Part shown: in pieces, positions 1-8,075 of the stretch
Position numbering within the stretch: position 1 is the first letter of the stretch
Layout: each line of letters opens with the position of its first letter
Source of the DNA: Qipengyuania xiapuensis
Lineage (GTDB): Bacteria; Pseudomonadota; Alphaproteobacteria; Sphingomonadales; Sphingomonadaceae
DNA length: 64,000 nt
Direction: 5' to 3'
NCBI RefSeq assembly: GCF_019711395.1
Contig: NZ_JAIGNL010000001.1
Span: 124,001 to 188,000 of the forward strand
Position numbers and translations under genes: made by a program
Notes under the pieces: model-generated
Database searches by the model: none
Seen by the model: the letters and a program-made list of their open reading frames with translations, nothing else
Told to the model about the DNA's origin: nothing

Positions 1-156
1 ATCCGCATCCACCGCTCGACCATCCTCAGGAAGGACCGCATCAAGGGCCTGCGCCACGATGGCCTGGGCGTGTGGTCGGTCGAGATGGAAGACGGCGAAG
101 CGCTGCGCATCGGCCGGACCTACCTTCCCAAGGTAAAGGCGATGGCGGGGCGGTAA
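1..156 (+). CDS. LytTR-family response regulator, C-terminal fragment
   Basis: The gene runs in from the left edge; the last 51 codons are read in frame 1 and end in TAA. The fragment contains HRSTILRKDRIKGL and ends with GRTYLPKVKAM. This matches the end of a LytTR DNA-binding domain, where an 'HRS..VN...I' strand is followed by a 'G..Y...v' C-terminal strand. Such proteins are usually AlgR/LytR-type response regulators. The receiver domain, if present, lies outside the window. A complete LytTR regulator at 41105-41902 has the comparable stretch HRSTIVNLDQV, which supports the assignment. Confidence 0.75.
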   Translation: MRIHRSTILRKDRIKGLRHDGLGVWSVEMEDGEALRIGRTYLPKVKAMAGR

Positions 157-332
157 TTTTCCCGGCTTGCGCTCTCGCGATTATGCGAGCGCGCCCCAGG
201 TTCCCTATTCAAAGACTGCTTGTGACCGATCGGGCTGCGAACAGCAGTCCGCAAGGCCAACCGACTGCCCGCAGCGGGTGCAGCTTGCTGCACATCGAGT
301 GAGGACACGCCTGCGGATGTGGGCGCCAAACA

Positions 333-374
333 TAAAAGCGCCCCGGCCGGGGGACTGCAATCCGGCCGGGGCGC
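333..374 (-). terminator. Rho-independent terminator of the UrcA-family gene
   Basis: A perfect 13-bp GC-rich stem (338-350 paired with 362-374) encloses an 11-nt loop. On the minus strand it is followed by TTTTATG. It lies 24 nt beyond the stop codon of the minus-strand UrcA gene. Confidence 0.88.
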
Positions 375-398
375 AGGTTGTAGCGGACTGGGGGTTGA

Positions 399-689
399 TC
401 AGCCGCCGTTCGCGCGCTGCTCTTTGACAGCTGCGAATTTCTTGGAAGCCGAGGCCTTGGCCTCGAGGTAGCAGCGGCGCGTATCTGCGCTGCGCATGCG
501 GGAACCGGTCTCGTGGCGGCTGTAACGGCAGGCCTTGCGGGCCGCGACGTCGATGCGCTCTTCGAGGGTTTTCTGGCCGTGCGCGCTGGCAAGGTCGAGG
601 TCGCGATATTCGACTTCGAACGAAGCGGTCTGCGCGCTGGCGGGGAGTGCAAAAGCGGCAATTGCGAGAGCTGTGAGGGTCTTCTTCAT
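399..689 (-). CDS. UrcA family protein (secreted, unknown function)
   Basis: A 96-residue protein with a signal peptide (MKKTLTALAIAAFALPASAQ) and a short mature domain. Residues 22-56 contain the family pattern 'V.Y.DLDL....G...L..RI..AAR..C', here EVEYRDLDLAS followed by RIDVAARKACRY. UrcA proteins are small exported proteins common in Sphingomonadales and Caulobacterales, and their biochemical role is not established. The start is supported by GGAGGAAAG just upstream of the ATG. The gene stands alone and ends in a strong terminator. A second member lies at 31387-31776. Confidence 0.82.
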   Translation of the reverse strand: MKKTLTALAIAAFALPASAQTASFEVEYRDLDLASAHGQKTLEERIDVAARKACRYSRHETGSRMRSADTRRCYLEAKASASKKFAAVKEQRANGG

Positions 690-892
690 GGGTCTTTCCT
701 CCGGGTCTGCGGCGGGCCCTAACTTTACTGGGGGACTGTCTTACCGGACCCGCCGCACAACCTGTATTGCTCAGCTACAACTGTAATTGCACGCGGCTAT
801 CGACGGGCGTGAACGCATTCTGGACCGATGATCGAAAAGTGCCGACGAAGTGCGATTGGCAATCGGCGAACGGCACACCTATCTTTGGAGGG

Positions 893-1159
893 ATGCTGAT
901 TTTCCTGCTCTTCATCCTCGGTACGGCGAATTTCGCCATGCAGAAGGCCGTGCTGGAGAGCCGTCATCCCATGCTCGACGCGCTGCCCGGCTTCTACAAG
1001 CGCGGTGGCGGGCGCTTCTCGCTCGCCTTCGAGTTCGTCGTCCTCGTGGTGGCGATGATTCTCACCGCGCAGGGCTGGTCAGGTGCAGCCGTCGCCTATG
1101 GCATCTATAGCGCCCTCAACCTCGCCACCGCCTGGCTGATCCTTTCGGGTCGCATTTAA
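893..1159 (+). CDS. Small membrane protein of unknown function
   Basis: An 88-residue hydrophobic protein starting MLIFLLFILGTANFAMQ. It has two or three predicted membrane segments, at about residues 1-16, 43-61 and 66-86, separated by a polar loop that includes SRHPMLDALPGFYKRGGG. I do not recognise a family. The frame stays open upstream to 767, but that extension is polar and unlike a conserved N-terminus. A purine-rich GGAGGG sits directly against the ATG, which is too close for a classical ribosome site, so the exact start is uncertain. The next gene begins 39 nt downstream. Confidence 0.55.
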   Translation: MLIFLLFILGTANFAMQKAVLESRHPMLDALPGFYKRGGGRFSLAFEFVVLVVAMILTAQGWSGAAVAYGIYSALNLATAWLILSGRI

Positions 1160-1198
1160 CCCGCGGGAACCGCGCGCTTTTCGGCGCGCTTAAGCCGC

Positions 1199-2056
1199 AT
1201 GGCGAGCGACAACTCCATCTGGCTTCTCACCAATGCCCGCTCAGGCAGCAATTCGGCGCAGGCGATCGGCCTGATCGAAGAGCACTGCGATCGGCACGGC
1301 TTCTGCATCGAGCGGAAGATCTGTTTTCCCGACGAGGACCTGCCGTCTGCCGCCGATCTCGACCGGGCAGGAACCACGCGGCTGGCGATCTTTACCGGCG
1401 ACGGAACGCTGAACGCGGCAATTACTTCGCTTTATGGCTGGGGCGGGGCAATCGCCGTGCTTCCGGGCGGGACGATGAACCTGCTCAGCAAGCGTCTGCA
1501 CGGCGTGGATGCTTCAATCGAAGAGATAATTGCCCGCATGGCCTCGGGCGCCGCGAAACGCGTGCGGCCCCAAATCACGCGCTGCGCCGCCGGGGACGCG
1601 CTCGCAGGCCTGCTTGTCGGCCCCGGGACCTCTTGGGCCGGCGTGCGCGAGTCCATGCGCGATTTCGATATCGCCGGGATCGCGGAAGGCACGAGTGAGG
1701 CCATCGCGGACATCACCGGCGAATCCATGGTGCGCTGCGTCGAGCCGGACCGCGGCAGAAGTGAGGGATATCCGCTGATCGAGCTCTCTCCGGGACACCG
1801 CGGCATGCATGTCGATGCCTTCCATGCAGAGGGGACGGGCGAAGTGCTCAGCCAGAGCCTCGCGCTCCTAAAGCGCAATTTCCGCGAAGGGCCGCACACG
1901 CGCCTCGGCCTGCTCGACGAAGTGACTCTCGAAACGGCCGACGGTTCGCCGCTCTCTATCCTGATCGACGGCGAACCTGCCGAGCTTGGCCCCAGGGCGC
2001 AATTCACGATGGCTTCCTGCGAGGTCGATCTGCTAGCGACCCACCATGGCTACTGA
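1199..2056 (+). CDS. Diacylglycerol/lipid kinase family protein
   Basis: A 285-residue cytosolic protein with the two signature loops of the DAGK catalytic domain: TGDGT at about 66-70 (usually GGDGT) and LPGGTMNLLSKRL at 88-100. Proteins with this fold (DgkB, YegS, sphingosine kinase) phosphorylate a lipid alcohol with ATP; the substrate here cannot be read from sequence. The 3' end overlaps the next gene by 11 nt, so it is probably translated together with the phosphoesterase that follows. A different, longer member of the same superfamily occurs at 53820-54851. Confidence 0.78.
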   Translation: MASDNSIWLLTNARSGSNSAQAIGLIEEHCDRHGFCIERKICFPDEDLPSAADLDRAGTTRLAIFTGDGTLNAAITSLYGWGGAIAVLPGGTMNLLSKRLHGVDASIEEIIARMASGAAKRVRPQITRCAAGDALAGLLVGPGTSWAGVRESMRDFDIAGIAEGTSEAIADITGESMVRCVEPDRGRSEGYPLIELSPGHRGMHVDAFHAEGTGEVLSQSLALLKRNFREGPHTRLGLLDEVTLETADGSPLSILIDGEPAELGPRAQFTMASCEVDLLATHHGY

Positions 2057-2906
2057 CGCGCGTCGCATCTTTCATCTTTCGGACGTCCACTTCGGTCTCG
2101 AGAACAATCGGGCGCTCGACTGGGTGAAGCAGGAAATTGCCGAGAAGCGGCCCGATGCCGTCGCCATCACGGGTGACCTCACCATGCGTGCGCGGCACCA
2201 CGAGTTTGCCGCAGCGACCGAGTGGATCAATTCGCTCGACGCACCGGTGACGGTCGAGGTGGGCAATCACGACATGCCCTACTTCAACCCGATCGAGCGC
2301 TTCCTCGACCCCTACCGCCGCTTCAACGGCATGAAGGACAAAGTCGAGAAGGAAATCGACCTCGGCAATCTGGCGATCATCCCGCTCAAGACAGCAGTCC
2401 GCGCGCAGCCGCGCCTCAACTGGTCCAAGGGCTGGGTCACCGATGCCGCGCTGGAGAAATGCCTCGCCGCGATCGATGCCATGCCCGAGGGACGGCGCGC
2501 CCTCGTCGCGGTGCACCACCCTTTGCGCGAAGTGGGGACGCAGGGAACCGCGCTGACCAAGAACGGGGAGAAGGCGCTGCGTGCGCTTGCCCGCCGCCCG
2601 GTCGAGGCGGTGCTTTCGGGCCACGTCCACGATGCCTTCGACATCATGGAAGACACCAGCGAAGGGCCGGTCCGCATGATCGGTGCGGGCACACTGTCGC
2701 AGCGTACCCGTTCGACCCCGTGCAGCTTCAACGAAATCGAATGGGACGGCACCCGCCTGACAGTCGCGGTGCGCAACCTGCAGCACGTCGAGACGGCTGA
2801 CATGCAGATCGACGACGTGCCCGAGAATGCGCTCCCGCCACGCGATCCTCGCGATCCGGTAGCGCCCGTGCGGCAGATCCCGCGGGTCGATCCTCCGGTG
2901 CATTAA
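2046..2906 (+). CDS. Calcineurin-like metallophosphoesterase
   Basis: A 286-residue protein with all five metal-binding blocks of the superfamily in order: SDVHFG (12-17), GDLTMRA (43-49), GNHD (73-76), HHPL (157-160) and GHVHD (192-196). The GDLT.RA and GNHD spacing resembles class III cyclic-nucleotide phosphodiesterases (CpdA) and GpdQ-like glycerophosphodiesterases. It most likely hydrolyses a phosphodiester with a two-metal centre, but the substrate is not determined. The start lies inside the preceding lipid-kinase gene. The coupling suggests the two act on related phospholipid or nucleotide metabolites. Confidence 0.82.
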   Translation: MATDARRIFHLSDVHFGLENNRALDWVKQEIAEKRPDAVAITGDLTMRARHHEFAAATEWINSLDAPVTVEVGNHDMPYFNPIERFLDPYRRFNGMKDKVEKEIDLGNLAIIPLKTAVRAQPRLNWSKGWVTDAALEKCLAAIDAMPEGRRALVAVHHPLREVGTQGTALTKNGEKALRALARRPVEAVLSGHVHDAFDIMEDTSEGPVRMIGAGTLSQRTRSTPCSFNEIEWDGTRLTVAVRNLQHVETADMQIDDVPENALPPRDPRDPVAPVRQIPRVDPPVH

Positions 2907-2987
2907 CCACCGCCGTCATCGGTTTCGAAACCCGGAGACGCGAGGTTCACCCCGAGCCACATTGACCGGAGCCAAGGGGGAAAGCCG

Positions 2988-3188
2988 GTGATCGAACTCT
3001 TCAAGGCCGTGCCGCTGGGCTCGATCCTGACATATGTGGTGGCCCTCGTGGTGGGCAGCCAGGGCTCGCGCGGAGGGTACCTCGCGATCTTCCGGCAGGA
3101 AATCTACGAATATGAAATGTGGTGGAGCTGGCCGCTGTTCTTCGCGGGCACCGCACTCGCATGGGGCATCATGACGCTCCAGCGCTGA
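2988..3188 (+). CDS. Small two-helix membrane protein, unknown
   Basis: A 66-residue protein starting at GTG with a good ribosome site (AAGGGGGAAA) seven or so bases upstream. It has a first hydrophobic segment (LGSILTYVVALVVG), a polar loop (SQGSRGGYLAIFRQEIYEYEMWW) and a second segment (WPLFFAGTALAWGIM). No family is recognised. The ribosome site and composition support a real gene. Confidence 0.6.
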   Translation: MIELFKAVPLGSILTYVVALVVGSQGSRGGYLAIFRQEIYEYEMWWSWPLFFAGTALAWGIMTLQR

Positions 3189-3230
3189 GCCTTTCGGGTT
3201 CGCTGCGAGAAAGACAACTCGGCGCAAACG

Positions 3231-3260
3231 AAAAGGGCGGCCCCTCGCGGGACCGCCCTT
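3231..3260 (-). terminator. Rho-independent terminator of the rplM-rpsI operon
   Basis: AAGGGCGG (3233-3240) pairs with CCGCCCTT (3253-3260), with further CCC/GGG pairing inside the loop. On the minus strand it continues into TTTTCGTTT. It lies 32 nt after the rpsI stop codon. Confidence 0.82.
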
Positions 3261-3291
3261 CCTCGGTGATCGAAAAGATCGGTGTCGAAAC

Positions 3292-3816
3292 TTAGCGCTT
3301 CGAGAACTGGAAGCTACGACGTGCCTTGGCGCGGCCGTACTTCTTACGCTCGACCACGCGGCTGTCGCGGGTGAGGAAGCCGGCGGCCTTGACCGTCGAA
3401 CGCAGGGCCGGCTCGTACTTGGCGAGAGCCTGGCTGATGCCGTGCTTGACCGCACCGGCCTGGCCCGAGAGACCGCCGCCGCGAACGGTGGCGACAACGT
3501 CGTACTGGCCCTGGCGCTCGGTGATGGCGAACGGCTGGTCGATCACGAGACGCAGCGTCGGACGGGCGAAGTAGACTTCCTGGTCCTTGCCGTTGACGGT
3601 GATCTTGCCGCTGCCGGGAACGAGCCATACGCGAGCGGTAGCGTCCTTACGACGACCGGTTGCGTAGGCACGGCCCTGTGCGTCGAGTTCCTGCTCGCGC
3701 AGGGGAACGTCGGCCTTGGCTGCGATGTCTGCAGCGTCGCCCTGAGGCGCGTCTGCAGCGATGTCCTTCAGATCTGCGAGATCCGAGACGGTTTCGTTCT
3801 TGGTTTCGTCAGCCAT
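3292..3816 (-). CDS. rpsI: 30S ribosomal protein S9
   Basis: A 174-residue protein. Residues from about 48 onward match S9: [38 protein letters not shown], and the C-terminus [17 protein letters not shown], whose final basic tail reaches the P-site tRNA in known ribosomes. The first 45 residues are an acidic, Asp/Ala-rich extension; longer N-termini are seen in several sphingomonad S9 proteins. The ATG overlaps the rplM stop codon by one base (TAATG), so the two are translationally coupled as rplM-rpsI. Confidence 0.97.
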   Translation of the reverse strand: MADETKNETVSDLADLKDIAADAPQGDAADIAAKADVPLREQELDAQGRAYATGRRKDATARVWLVPGSGKITVNGKDQEVYFARPTLRLVIDQPFAITERQGQYDVVATVRGGGLSGQAGAVKHGISQALAKYEPALRSTVKAAGFLTRDSRVVERKKYGRAKARRSFQFSKR

Positions 3817-4295
3817 TATGCAACAGCCTTGTTCTTGCGGTTCATCGAAGCGACGTCGAGCGTCTTGGGCTTCTGGCCCTCATGCGGATGCTCGGTGCCG
3901 TTGTAGAGGTGGAGCGCCTTCATCTGCGCACGGCCAAGCGGGCCGCGCGGGATCATGCGCTGCACGGCCTTTTCAAGGACGCGCTCGGGGAAACGACCGC
4001 CCAGCACCTTGGCAGGGGTGGTTTCCTTGATGCCGCCCGGGTGGCCGGTGTGCTTGTAATAGATCTTGTCGTCCATCTTCTTGCCGGTGAACTTCACCTT
4101 GTCGGCATTGATGACGATGACGTGGTCGCCGCAATCGACGTGCGGCGTGTAGCTCGGCTTGTGCTTGCCGCGCAGGATGTTGGCGATGATCGCCGCGAGA
4201 CGGCCGACGACGAGGTTTTCCGCGTCGATGATGTGCCAGTCCTTTTCGACCTCTGCCGGCTTGGCCGACTGGGTCACTTTCGTGAGAGCCTTCAT
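3816..4295 (-). CDS. rplM: 50S ribosomal protein L13
   Basis: A 159-residue L13 with its typical blocks: [65 protein letters not shown] and a closing [10 protein letters not shown] chose the ATG at 4295 ([13 protein letters not shown]), which gives the usual family N-terminus; the frame is open 15 codons further upstream, but that extension has no L13 similarity. It is the first gene of the rplM-rpsI operon and an early-assembly protein of the large ribosomal subunit. Confidence 0.97.
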   Translation of the reverse strand: MKALTKVTQSAKPAEVEKDWHIIDAENLVVGRLAAIIANILRGKHKPSYTPHVDCGDHVIVINADKVKFTGKKMDDKIYYKHTGHPGGIKETTPAKVLGGRFPERVLEKAVQRMIPRGPLGRAQMKALHLYNGTEHPHEGQKPKTLDVASMNRKNKAVA

Positions 4296-4386
4296 GGCTT
4301 GATGTCCGTTTGCTCGAGTTATCGTGCCTTGCTGCGGCACTAAACGATTTCGCGGCCCCTGCTCGAGGAGCCGCTAAGCGGGCGCC

Positions 4387-4415
4387 AAATGGCGGTGCGG
4401 ACGCGATTCGTCAAG
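4387..4415 (-). promoter_or_regulatory. Candidate sigma-70 promoter for rplM-rpsI
   Basis: On the minus strand, CTTGAC (4415-4410) is followed after 17 nt by CCATTT (4392-4387). The -35 is the alphaproteobacterial consensus and its context (GCTTGACGA) is the same as in the rpmB promoter, but the -10 is weak. Confidence 0.4.
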
Positions 4416-4472
4416 CAATTCTGCGGATCAGAGCGGAGGTAAAATAATACCGACAGGGTTCCGGGCAGGGTA

Positions 4473-5189
4473 TCAGGCGATCGCCCAGGTCTCCCGCGAC
4501 ACCCTTGCGCTGTCGCCGATCCGGGTGACGATCCGGCGCTCGCTCTGCCTCAGAAGGCCGCTGGCGGGTTCGGCGCTCACGCTGACCGAAACCTCGTAGC
4601 TGCCTTCGGCGCCGCCGGGCAGGTCGAGTGCGCGGCTTTCGCTGCGCTTGCCCGCCTGCGGGAAGAACAGGTCGCGCGGGACCTGGCTTACGAGCGAGGC
4701 CGCAGTCCGGCCGATCTCGGCAAGCTGCCGCCTTACGTCCTGCGATGCATTCTGCTCCCTCGCGCGCTCCTCGATCAACCGCGACGCGCGCTCGACGGCG
4801 TGCTGGATGCTCGCATCGCCTTCAGGCCAGCCGACGATCACGCCATTGCTGTCGAGCGTCATCGGAAAGAGGCCGGTGACTTCGCGCTTGCGCTCGATCT
4901 CGGCGAGCGAAGCAAGCGGGGGAGGGGCATCGACCGTGACGGCGAGCTGCCGCGCCTCGATCCTCGCGCCGCCTTCGAGCGCGCTGAAGCGGCATTCCCA
5001 TTCGCGGGTCACGAGCAGGCTTGCGCCGCCGCCGAGACCGCGCTCCAGCTCACGTCTCAGCCGCAGGGGTCGCTCGGGAAAACTTACCGTCCGCCTGCTT
5101 GCCGCGAGCGGTATGGAAATGGATAGCGCTGGCAATGCAGCGCACCATCCCAAGGCATTCAGAACATTCCTGCGGCTAGCTTGCGACAC
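4473..5189 (-). CDS. Exported protein of unknown function, cutA-linked
   Basis: A 238-residue protein beginning at GTG inside the end of cutA (14-nt overlap), preceded by GGGGGGAAA. The N-terminus (MSQASRRNVLNALGWCAALPALSISIPLAA) looks like a signal or twin-arginine-like leader. The body contains VTREWECRF, a Pro-Pro-Leu turn, a central helical stretch (residues about 120-170, rich in Glu/Arg) and a C-terminal beta-rich part. I do not recognise a family. Its position after ctaA and cutA hints at an envelope role, but this is only context. Confidence 0.62.
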   Translation of the reverse strand: MSQASRRNVLNALGWCAALPALSISIPLAASRRTVSFPERPLRLRRELERGLGGGASLLVTREWECRFSALEGGARIEARQLAVTVDAPPPLASLAEIERKREVTGLFPMTLDSNGVIVGWPEGDASIQHAVERASRLIEERAREQNASQDVRRQLAEIGRTAASLVSQVPRDLFFPQAGKRSESRALDLPGGAEGSYEVSVSVSAEPASGLLRQSERRIVTRIGDSARVSRETWAIA

Positions 5190-5505
5190 CCGATTTCCCC
5201 CCGTGCAATTGTCCTAGCCAGGCGCTCGTTCCGGCGCTCGCCTCGCAGGGCCAACCCACTATTGCGGGGGTATCGTAAGGGTGCAAGTGTTCAATGCGAT
5301 CAATGGCTTGGCGCAACTTCGCGGCATCCGTCTTGAGGAGCGCTGGGACTTCCTCACCCTCGCCCCTCTCGCCGTCCCAGACGAAGAGCGAGCGGATCGG
5401 ACCACCGATATTGATGCAGCCGATCAGCCGTTCATCGAGCAGTTGCGCGCCGATCCTCTCTGCCGTCTCCCGATCGGGAAAGGGGCAGTAGATCAGCGCG
5501 GTCAT
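5176..5505 (-). CDS. cutA: Divalent cation tolerance protein CutA
   Basis: A 109-residue protein matching the trimeric CutA1 family over its full length: a 'YCPFPDRETAERIGAQLLDERLIGC' first half with INIGGPIRSLFVWDGE, then VPALLKTDAAKL and the family hallmark LHPYDTPAIVGWP. CutA binds divalent metal ions such as copper, though its physiological role remains loosely defined. The start is the ATG of an ATGA overlap with the ctaA stop. The gene therefore lies in a ctaA-cutA-hypothetical operon, which fits copper handling during cytochrome oxidase biogenesis, though that link is inferred. Confidence 0.9.
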   Translation of the reverse strand: MTALIYCPFPDRETAERIGAQLLDERLIGCINIGGPIRSLFVWDGERGEGEEVPALLKTDAAKLRQAIDRIEHLHPYDTPAIVGWPCEASAGTSAWLGQLHGGKSGVAS

Positions 5506-6524
5506 TCCTGGCGGCCGATCGCGTGGGCGCCCCAAGCGTAAGCAGCCACGAGCAGCGCTCCCACCAGCTGGTGCAGCACGGCGAGGTGGAATTCGACGCC
5601 CGTCATGACCGTCGCGATGCCGAGCAGGATCTGGATGCCGAATGCCGAGTGGATGGCAATCGATGCCTTGCGGTTCACCGGTTTCACTTTGCGCGCCATG
5701 ACAATAAGCGCGGCGACCGCGACCCACGCCCACCAGCGGTGCATCCAGTGGATCAGGAAGGGGTCGTGCGTGAGGGCCCAGAACATGCCCTGCGAGGTAT
5801 CGTATTCGGGTATGAAGCGGCCCTGCATCAGCGGCCAGCTATCCGAGGCGAGGCCTGCGTTGAGGCCGGCGACCCAGGCGCCGAGCAGCAGCTGGATGAA
5901 GAGGATTGCGCCGGTCCATCCGGCAACCGCGCGCATCCGTGCCGGACGCTGGTGACCCTTGGCCAGTGCGCGCAGGTCGAGCGCGGTCCAGATGAGGCCG
6001 CCCAGCAGGATCAATGCAGTGCACAGGTGGATCGCAAGGCGGAAGTGGCTCACGTCGGTGCGCGTCTCGAGGCCCGAGGCGACCATCCACCAGCCAAAGC
6101 TGCCCTGCAGGCCGACCAGAGCCACCAGCGCGAAGAGGCGCCAGAAATAGCCCTGCGGGATGATCTTGCGCGCGGCGAAGAGCGCGAGAGGGACAGCCAG
6201 CGCAAGCCCGATCAAGCGGCCGAGCTGGCGGTGGATCCACTCCCACCAGTAGATCGTCTTGAACGCCTCGAGATCCATGCCTGCCGGGCCGTTGATCTCG
6301 ATATACTCCGGAATCTTCTTGTAGAGTTCGAACTCCGCTTCCCAGTCGGCCTGGCTCAGCGGCGGCAATGCGCCCAGAACCGGTTTCCACTCGGTGATCG
6401 ACAGGCCGCTTTCGGTAAGGCGCGTGATGCCGCCGACGGTCACAATCACGATGACCATCAAGGCAACGATGAAGAGCCAGTTCGACAGCAGGAGCGGGCG
6501 GGCGCGAGAGGCGGTCTCGTTCAT
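5502..6524 (-). CDS. ctaA: Heme A synthase (COX15/CtaA family)
   Basis: A 340-residue polytopic membrane protein with about eight hydrophobic helices. Conserved histidines of the heme-binding four-helix bundles are visible: WWEWIHRQLGRLIG, VSHFRLAIHL, HWMHRWWAWVA and LAVLHQLVGALL, and the N-terminal motif GGITRLTESGLSITEWKP is typical. The enzyme converts heme O to heme A for cytochrome aa3 oxidase in the inner membrane. I prefer the ATG at 6524 (MNETASRARP) over the codon ten residues upstream. It overlaps cutA by ATGA. Confidence 0.94.
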   Translation of the reverse strand: MNETASRARPLLLSNWLFIVALMVIVIVTVGGITRLTESGLSITEWKPVLGALPPLSQADWEAEFELYKKIPEYIEINGPAGMDLEAFKTIYWWEWIHRQLGRLIGLALAVPLALFAARKIIPQGYFWRLFALVALVGLQGSFGWWMVASGLETRTDVSHFRLAIHLCTALILLGGLIWTALDLRALAKGHQRPARMRAVAGWTGAILFIQLLLGAWVAGLNAGLASDSWPLMQGRFIPEYDTSQGMFWALTHDPFLIHWMHRWWAWVAVAALIVMARKVKPVNRKASIAIHSAFGIQILLGIATVMTGVEFHLAVLHQLVGALLVAAYAWGAHAIGRQE

Positions 6525-6639
6525 GATGTGCGCTATGTGCTGTCCGGCACGCAAATCGCAAGTGCAAATGGTTCAATCGGCATACCGGCCACAGCAAGCG
6601 ACAAAATGCGTCCCTGATCGCAACCGGCTCTTGTAACAG

Positions 6640-6652
6640 GTGATACTATCAC
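6640..6652. promoter_or_regulatory. Palindromic operator-like site upstream of merC-like gene
   Basis: GTGATA-C-TATCAC is a perfect 6-bp inverted repeat with a 1-nt centre, ending 14 nt before the ATG at 6667. A looser outer pair (TTGTAACA at 6631-6638 and TGTTGCAA at 6668-6675) surrounds it. The form resembles sites bound by Fur/Zur-type dimers, but no regulator can be named from sequence. Confidence 0.4.
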
Positions 6653-6666
6653 ATATCTGCAGTGAC

Positions 6667-7071
6667 ATGTTGCAACGCGCCATCCTGCCGATTCGTCGGA
6701 GGCTCGACCGTTTCGGTATCGGGCTTTCGGGTCTTTGCGCGCTGCATTGCCTCGCCAGCATCGTGCTGGTGTCGGGGCTCGGCATCGGCGGGGAATTCTT
6801 CTTCGCTCCCGAAATCCACCGCTGGGGCCTTGCGATCGCGACGCTCGTCGCGGCCGTCGCCATCGGCTGGGGCGCGCTGCGCCACAAGATGGCCGCACCC
6901 TTCGTGATCGCGATGACCGGCCTCACTTTCATGGGCGGCGCGCTGGCCGTCCCGCATGGCTACAAGGAAGCGATCCTGACCATCATCGGCGTCGCGCTTG
7001 TGTCGCTCGGTCACATCCTCAACCTGCGCCATGTGCACTCCGCCGCTTGCAAGGAGCGCTGCGGAGACTAA
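6667..7071 (+). CDS. MerC-domain membrane protein
   Basis: A 134-residue membrane protein with the MerC signature near its N-terminus (GIGLSGLCALHCLASIVLVSGLG), where the Cys-x3-Cys-like pair around LCALHCL is the usual metal-binding element in MerC transporters. Three or four hydrophobic segments follow, and the C-terminus carries HVHSAACKERC, another possible metal-binding patch. Family members transport mercury, but many chromosomal copies without other mer genes are thought to serve other metals. No merR, merT or merA is nearby. The ATG at 6667 was chosen because a GTG at 6640 would lie inside the operator-like palindrome. Confidence 0.78.
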   Translation: MLQRAILPIRRRLDRFGIGLSGLCALHCLASIVLVSGLGIGGEFFFAPEIHRWGLAIATLVAAVAIGWGALRHKMAAPFVIAMTGLTFMGGALAVPHGYKEAILTIIGVALVSLGHILNLRHVHSAACKERCGD

Positions 7072-7083
7072 GTGACGCGGGCT

Positions 7084-8064
7084 ATGATCAGCCTGACCGT
7101 CAATGGCGAAACCCGCCGTACCTCCGCCCAGACCATCGCCGACCTCGTGCGCGAGCTCGATCTCGATCCTGCCAAGGTGGCGGTCGAGCACAATGGCACG
7201 ATCGCGCCGCGCAGCGAGCTTGCCCAGCACGCCATCGCCGACGGCGACACGCTCGAGATCGTCCATTTCGTCGGCGGCGGGCAGGATGACGGCAATGCCG
7301 ACACCTGGAGCGTGGCCGGACGTACCTTCAAGAGCCGCCTCATCGTCGGCACCGGCAAGTACAAGGATTTCGAGCAGAACGCCGCCGCCCTCGAAGCGAG
7401 CGGTGCAGACATCGTGACCGTCGCCGTGCGCCGGGTGAACGTCAGCGACCCCAAGGCGCCGATGCTGACCGACTATATCGACCCGAAGAAGGTCACCTAC
7501 CTGCCCAACACCGCGGGCTGCTTCACCGCCGACGACGCCATCCGCACGCTGCGGCTTGCGCGCGAGGCCGGCGGCTGGGACCTCGTGAAGCTCGAGGTGC
7601 TGGGCGAGGCCAAGACGCTCTATCCCGACATGCGCGAGACGCTGAAGGCGACCGAGGTGCTGGCAAAGGAAGGCTTCCATCCGATGGTCTACTGCGTCGA
7701 CGATCCGATCGCTGCCAAGCAGCTGGAGGAAGCAGGCGCGGTCGCCATCATGCCGCTGGGTGCGCCGATCGGCTCGGGTCTCGGCATCCAGAACCAGGTC
7801 ACCATCCGCCTGATCGTCGAGGGCGCGAACGTGCCCGTACTCGTCGATGCGGGTGTCGGTACGGCTAGCGATGCTGCCGTGGCGATGGAGCTCGGCTGCG
7901 ACGGCGTGCTCATGAACACCGCCATCGCCGAGGCCAAGGACCCGATCCGCATGGCCCGCGCGATGAAGCTCGCAGTCGAGGCGGGCCGCGAGGCCTATCT
8001 CGCCGGGCGCATGGGCCGGCGCAAATATGCCGACCCTTCGAGCCCCCTTGCCGGACTGATCTAG
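7084..8064 (+). CDS. thiSG: Fused sulfur carrier ThiS / thiazole synthase ThiG
   Basis: One 326-residue chain with two parts of thiamine thiazole synthesis. Residues 1-66 are a ubiquitin-like ThiS domain ending in HFVGGG. Residues about 74-326 are ThiG, a TIM barrel: [28 protein letters not shown], the Schiff-base lysine in LVKLEVLG (Lys169), PLGAPIGSG and the phosphate loop [28 protein letters not shown]. ThiG joins 1-deoxy-xylulose-5-phosphate, dehydroglycine and sulfur carried on ThiS. Here the Gly-Gly that normally forms the free thiocarboxylate C-terminus is internal. Start at ATG 7084 (MISLTVNGE); a GTG four codons upstream is an alternative. Confidence 0.95.
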   Translation: MISLTVNGETRRTSAQTIADLVRELDLDPAKVAVEHNGTIAPRSELAQHAIADGDTLEIVHFVGGGQDDGNADTWSVAGRTFKSRLIVGTGKYKDFEQNAAALEASGADIVTVAVRRVNVSDPKAPMLTDYIDPKKVTYLPNTAGCFTADDAIRTLRLAREAGGWDLVKLEVLGEAKTLYPDMRETLKATEVLAKEGFHPMVYCVDDPIAAKQLEEAGAVAIMPLGAPIGSGLGIQNQVTIRLIVEGANVPVLVDAGVGTASDAAVAMELGCDGVLMNTAIAEAKDPIRMARAMKLAVEAGREAYLAGRMGRRKYADPSSPLAGLI

Positions 8065-8075
8065 GAGAAAGCGCC

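Noticed and set aside
1172-1189. Hairpin GCGCGC-TTTTCG-GCGCGC after the small membrane protein gene
   Set aside because: The T bases are in the loop, and the stem lies only 10 nt before the next start codon, so termination there is unlikely.
6525-7083. TPP riboswitch expected before the thiazole synthase gene
   Set aside because: The sequence before the merC-like gene and thiSG shows none of the conserved TPP-aptamer segments (CTGAGA, ACCTGATCTGG-like).
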